This document shows positions 62,483-64,000 of a stretch of DNA of 64,000 nt, piece after piece. The notes under the pieces are model-generated. The model ran no database searches and was not told the DNA's origin. It saw nothing but the letters and a program-made list of their open reading frames with translations. The stretch's first letter is position 1; every line of letters begins with the position of its first letter. Where the stretch lies: the NCBI GenBank assembly GCA_036362985.1, contig JAYGXS010000003.1:41529366-41593365 (forward strand). Direction: 5' to 3'. The translations under genes and the position numbers were made by a program. The stretch comes from Ligula intestinalis. Its lineage: Eukaryota; Platyhelminthes; Cestoda; Diphyllobothriidea; Diphyllobothriidae.

Positions 62483-62525
62483 GAAGAAGAGGCGATCACG
62501 GGAACCATAGTTTTACTTTCCTTAC

Positions 62526-62556
62526 GTTTCAAAAGCGTACAAGCTTCCGTCATCAG
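62526..62556 (-). ncRNA. Hammerhead-like core in PLE 3' tail
   Basis: On the minus strand CUGAUGA (complement of 62550-62556) and GAAAC (complement of 62526-62530) are exact and 19 nt apart. GGAAGC pairs with GCUUUU (6 bp, two G.U) as stem II, leaving one unpaired C after CUGAUGA. It lies 194 nt after the last codon of the PLE relic on the same strand. Stem III and stem I are not clear. Confidence 0.5.
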
Positions 62557-62749
62557 AGGCGCGGGTTGTACCGGGCCACACAGTATTTATAGTAAGTGAC
62601 AGTCATGGTCAAAAGGGTTTAAGCCAATGCAAAGAAGGGGGCGGGACATCGGAGGGATGCTCAATCATTGACGCCTTGAAGCGGATTAGTCTCAGTCAAG
62701 GGACCTCTCGTCGGATTCTGCTGTTCGCGCCTGTGCTGCTGTCATTGAT

Positions 62750-63632
62750 CTAAGTAGCCATCCTGGGCCGGTGATTCTGTTTGTGTTCACACTTCCAGCT
62801 GGTTTTGCACCTACAGGATGAGCGGATGAAGCGGTTAGGCTGATATTGCCCGTTCCATTGTGGTGTGGCGACTTGTGTGTCCACCATGGGCTCGTGAGGG
62901 CCCGGACCCACGTTCCGTCTTATTTGGTGTTTACTTTTCCCTTCATTGAGTTTCTTTCGGAGGGCTTGGTAGGGTGTGGGAAGCGACACACAACGGTTAA
63001 TGGAGGTTATACCCGTGTGCCAGGCCTCAATTGTTTCCCTCACCACGCGGTCATTTCTTCGACCTAGAATTTCGGCATTCTGAAGAGCGAATTTGTGTCC
63101 GGAAATTGCCCAGTGCTCCGCCACCAACGAAAGTCACTGCATCGTATCTACAGCCCTGCTGTGTTCTGCCATCGGGGTCTGCAGCCACTTCCCAGGATCT
63201 CCGACAAGGTCGACCGCGCAGGAATCACATTTGACCCGGTAAACGACGTTTGTGGTTTCACCTCGGAACAGGGATTCCTTCGGCCGCAGGAACAGATGTC
63301 GTATTGTTGCCTCTGGTCGGTGGGCGATGCCGATCCCCACAGGGGCTTTGGTAGACGGGAGACTGCCTCCGAAATCCCGTCAGTGTATGGTAGCGCGCAC
63401 CATTATTTCGGTTGTTCGGCTGCCAGCTCTTCATTCGATCAGACCTGTCTGCTGCGTTCGATGAAATTTCGAGGATATCCGTTGGCCAAGAAGGGGCGCT
63501 GGAGGTATCGTTATTCAAACTTCCGGTCCTGCGGCTCGCTGCAGTGTGTTTCTGCCCGTTTGTATAGTGTTCGCACACAACTGCGTTTGTGGCATGCCGG
63601 GTGTTTGCTATGGTTGCTTAGGATCAGGCAAT
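62750..63632 (-). mobile_element. Penelope-like element relic, RT end plus GIY-YIG domain
   Basis: Minus-strand C-terminal third of a PLE protein in three frames. In order: NGYPRNFIERSRQV (about 63490-63450), the end of the RT; ALPYTDGISEAVSRLPKPLWG (about 63400-63335); then TNVVYRVKCDSCAVDLVGDP and LQTPMAEHSRAV (in frame 63340-63134), the GIY-YIG core with GxVYxxxCxxC, in which the second Tyr of Y-x-G-x-T is Leu; and finally VAEHWAISGHKF, QNAEILGRRNDRVV, RETIEAWHTG and SINRC, then a Lys-rich end and a Cys-containing tail CRCKTSWKCE (in frame 63127-62750). The frame breaks make it inactive. It overlaps the left arm of a long inverted duplication. Confidence 0.85.
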
Positions 63633-64000
63633 ATTCTGGGTCGAGGAAATGACCGCGTGGTGAGGGAAGCAATTGAGGCCTGGCACACGGGTAAAACCTC
63701 CATTAACCGTTGTTTGTTGCTCACCACAGCCTACATAGCCCTCCCAAATAAACTCAGTGAATGTAAAAGTGAACACCAAATTAGACGGAACGTGAATCCG
63801 GGACCTCACGAGCCAATGGTGGACACAAAAGTCGTCGCACCACAATGGAATGGAGCAATTATCAGCCTAACCGCTTCATCTGCTCATCCTGTAGGTGCAA
63901 AACCAGCTGGAAGTGTGAACACAAACAGAATCACCGGCCCAGGATGGCTTCTTAGATCAATGTCAGCAGCACAGGCGCGAACAGCAGAATCCGACGAGAG
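63633..64000 (+). mobile_element. PLE 3' end, inverted second copy, cut by window end
   Basis: Plus-strand copy of the same PLE ending: RGNDRVVREAIEAWHTGKTS, SINRCLLLTTAYIALPNKL, ECKSEHQIRRN and PGPHEPMVDTK, then GPGWLL. It mirrors 62705-63070 at roughly 90 percent by eye, making two 366-368 bp arms around 562 bp. The hammerhead-bearing tail expected after it lies beyond the window. Confidence 0.85.

Noticed and set aside
63624..63845. Minus-strand 73-codon frame at the window end
   Set aside because: Antisense of the plus-strand PLE ending, where the conserved motifs are.
1..64000. CRISPR arrays, operons, bacterial promoters, rRNA genes
   Set aside because: No regularly spaced direct repeats, no gene clusters and no rRNA motifs. 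The window is a eukaryotic repeat landscape.

Overview
This is eukaryotic, AT-rich, intron-poor and repeat-dense DNA with one 10-base run of N (an assembly gap). The mix of elements points to a parasitic flatworm (Platyhelminthes). I see many decayed Penelope-like elements (PLEs) with a C-terminal GIY-YIG domain, an RTE-type LINE, a relic encoding the C2H2 fingers I associate with flatworm LINEs, tRNA-headed SINEs, hammerhead-ribozyme-like motifs and an FMRFamide-receptor-like GPCR. A tapeworm such as a diphyllobothriid, or a fluke, is my best guess. The species cannot be fixed from the sequence alone.

Only one convincing intact protein gene is present: a single-exon class A GPCR of 418 codons (26438-27694, +). 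Almost everything else I can name is a dead mobile element. Most open frames elsewhere are short, AT-rich and have no family signature.

Layout. 1-2.5 kb: a PLE GIY-YIG relic followed by a roughly 1 kb foldback element (family R1). 3.4 kb: a solo PLE tail. 4.9-5.3 kb: two tRNA-SINEs head to head. 6.0-8.0 kb: two more PLE relics, one inside inverted repeats. 9.25-10.4 kb: a BEL/Pao integrase relic. 10.8-11.4 kb: a PLE 3' end. 12.5 kb: a fragment of unclassified family R2. 14.5 kb: a palindrome of two PLE tails. 20.0-20.6 kb: decayed C2H2 fingers. 26.4-27.7 kb: the GPCR. 30.4-31.6 kb: a PLE reverse transcriptase. 36.9-38.3 kb: local direct repeats. 41.2-45.9 kb: an R2 copy, an R1 copy, an RTE LINE and a PLE tail nearly back to back. 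49.8-51.4, 53.9-55.2 and 60.8-61.5 kb: R2 copies. 52.6-53.0 kb: a pogo/Tigger-like MITE. 56.5-57.1 kb: a third R1 copy. 62.1-64.0 kb: a hammerhead motif and an inverted duplication of the PLE 3' end.

The most interesting pattern is a compact motif of about 31 nt (CTGATGA-like, a stem, then GAAAC) at seven or eight places. Three lie 95-240 nt downstream of a PLE C-terminal domain on the coding strand. The stem changes sequence between copies but can still pair. This fits PLE-borne hammerhead ribozymes, which are known in eukaryotes. A separate motif at 62127-62188 has an almost complete type I hammerhead layout.
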